Source: Bacillota bacterium (lineage in GTDB: Bacteria > Bacillota > Clostridia > TANB77 > CAG-465). Taken from it: a stretch of 64,000 nt of DNA. The translations under genes were made by a program, and so were the position numbers. Below are positions 62,899-64,000 of the stretch, piece after piece; positions within the stretch are counted from its first letter, which is position 1, and each line of letters starts with the position of its first letter. Location: contig JAEYPQ010000040.1 in NCBI GenBank assembly GCA_023410645.1, forward strand, positions 25,298-89,297, in the 5' to 3' direction. The notes beneath the pieces were generated by a model that made no database searches, was not told the DNA's origin, and saw only the letters and a list, made by a program, of their open reading frames with translations.

Positions 62899-63750
62899 TT
62901 ATATCCTCATTATTTTACATATATTATTTTCGCACTTTCCTATAACAAAGATATTTTTATCATGTTTTTGTAATATTGAATGATACACTCCATGGATTTC
63001 ATTTAATGATTCAATAGCTCTTTTGAATCTTGGATTATCATATATATTGTTATTTACATTAAATTTGAAGAAGCTAAATTTACTTAACGTATTTTCACAA
63101 ATATTAACAAAATCTTCAAAATTTAATCTTAAGTAATCTGAATGATAGTCTATAAAACTTTCATAATAAAACATATCATTTTGTAGCAAAATATTTGAAT
63201 ATAAACTTTGAATGATTTGTTTTTCAGGTATTATTGATATAAATGAATCAAAAGTATCAACTTCCTTATGTATATTAATCAGGTATTTCCTATCTTTAAT
63301 TGGCTTTTTTGAACATATATAATAAAATGGGTGAAAATATTTAAGTAATATTAAAGTATCACTGAAATAATTGCAAAATTCATCTAATACTGCTAACTCA
63401 TATTTATCTTCCATTTCTAAAAAAGCAATCTTTGAATAGTCATCATATAAATTACTATATTTTCCATATCTATCTAAGTAAAAAATATATGATAGTTTAA
63501 GTTCAGATCTTAGTATTTTCTTTCCTTTGTCTATTATGGAATATAAATTATTATTTGGCAGTTGTATTTGAATATCAATTCTATTTTCTGCTATAATATA
63601 ATGTAAATTCGAATCTGTATCCTTTGAGAGATTACTACAAAAATCTTTTGCATTAAAACCAGTACAATAGTAGATCTTAAAAATTATAATACTTCTATTA
63701 TAGTTTAATAAATTCCATAAGTCTAAATATTCTTTTGGATATTCATACAT
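62899..63750 (-). CDS. Hypothetical protein
   Basis: 283 residues, not recognised. Aromatic- and Tyr/Phe-rich ('YYICSKKPIKDRKYLINIHK'), mixed alpha/beta, no membrane helix or signal peptide. 'LYRLNF'-like repeats are absent. The ATG at 63750 has aaaggggg upstream, and a promoter at 63816-63844 excludes the longer upstream in-frame starts. No neighbour explains its role. Confidence 0.6.
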   Translation of the reverse strand: MYEYPKEYLDLWNLLNYNRSIIIFKIYYCTGFNAKDFCSNLSKDTDSNLHYIIAENRIDIQIQLPNNNLYSIIDKGKKILRSELKLSYIFYLDRYGKYSNLYDDYSKIAFLEMEDKYELAVLDEFCNYFSDTLILLKYFHPFYYICSKKPIKDRKYLINIHKEVDTFDSFISIIPEKQIIQSLYSNILLQNDMFYYESFIDYHSDYLRLNFEDFVNICENTLSKFSFFKFNVNNNIYDNPRFKRAIESLNEIHGVYHSILQKHDKNIFVIGKCENNICKIMRI

Positions 63751-63815
63751 GACGCTTGCCCCCTTTAATAAACAATATTTGAAGTTACAAAAATATTTAA
63801 TAAAAAATTTCATTA

Positions 63816-63844
63816 AGTATAACATATTAGAATATTCAAGTCAA
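63816..63844 (-). promoter_or_regulatory. Promoter of the 62899-63750 gene
   Basis: On the minus strand TTGACT (63839-63844), 17-base spacer, TATACT (63816-63821). Confidence 0.8.
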
Positions 63845-63945
63845 ACTTTTATTTAAATTTAATTGATTTTTTGATGTAGGTTTGTCAATCATATGTCACA
63901 CTAATTTAGAAAATACTTGATTTGAAGTACCTAAATACTAGTGAC

Positions 63946-64000
63946 CTATTTACTATAACTATAATATTCTTCTAATTTTTCATTTGGACTTAGCCAGTTT
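63946..64000 (-). CDS. Possible 3' end of a gene running in from the right edge (perhaps a transposase)
   Basis: On the minus strand 17 codons ending in TAG at 63946-63948 read NWLSPNEKLEEYYSYSK. The 'W-L-S-P-N-E' turn resembles the end of integrase-core transposases ('LxPxEx'), but this is too short to be sure. No inverted repeat was verified; the next bases 63826-63945 hold only the promoter of the neighbour and no other feature seen. Confidence 0.3.
   Translation of the reverse strand, partial: NWLSPNEKLEEYYSYSK

Noticed and set aside
1..64000. tRNA, rRNA or CRISPR array
   Set aside because: No GC-rich structured stretch, TTCGAATC-type arm or regular direct repeat-spacer pattern was seen on either strand; this is a by-eye negative.

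Overview
The window reads as chromosome from a very AT-rich, endospore-forming member of the Bacillota, most likely Clostridia and perhaps an uncultured gut lineage. The support is: strong AGGAGG-type ribosome binding sites; house-keeping promoters of the form TTGACT/A-N17-TATAAT; the sporulation genes yabP, yabQ and spoIIR; AddA; a class B sortase with a matching wall-anchored protein; GatCAB; and NatAB. No rRNA, tRNA, CRISPR array or complete insertion sequence was seen.

Layout. 1-1338: 3' end of a surface protein with Ig-like domains and a C-type-lectin/formylglycine-enzyme-like C-terminus, whose last ~32 codons look like the variable region of a diversity-generating retroelement. 1612-6884: a phosphatase/HD pair, a TetR-controlled ABC exporter operon with a clear operator, and a zinc phospholipase-like protein. 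7019-15270: PHP phosphoesterase and divergent LysR regulator, then small accessory enzymes (DUF5131, methyltransferase, GNAT, ArsC/Spx-like), a PLD-helicase-DUF3427 protein and a NUDIX hydrolase. 15544-24427: uvrB, yabP-yabQ-divIC, natAB, a VanW protein and asnB. 24626-37571: a pilin-like leucine-rich surface protein, a membrane-bound XRE regulator, addA, pgeF, pgsA, an S66 LD-carboxypeptidase, a thermonuclease, a Bax-inhibitor-1 protein and murD.

37762-44195 is a cell-surface block: an NPDTG-anchored protein convergent with sortase B, then a two-component system, an exported protein and a VanY-like D,D-carboxypeptidase. The same 11-nt-period direct repeat lies in front of the regulator and in front of the carboxypeptidase, which suggests a VanRS-like circuit. 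44436-53153: an epimerase-like protein, an Erm-type 23S rRNA methylase with its own 19-residue leader peptide carrying an RLR motif, a TVP38 membrane protein, MsrAB, a Ham1-like pyrophosphatase, an ASCH protein, a hydrolase, a HAD-nucleotidase/nucleoside-hydrolase fusion and spoIIR. 53383-64000: three short unknown genes with strong promoters of their own, the gatC-gatA-proS-gatB operon, cardiolipin synthase, a patatin, one unknown gene and possibly the end of a transposase.

The most notable observations are the inducible Erm attenuator with its RLR leader peptide, the nucleotidase-nucleoside hydrolase fusion, the variable-region-like C-terminus at the left edge, and the shared response-regulator box. 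All identifications were made by eye from motifs; no database search or folding program was run.
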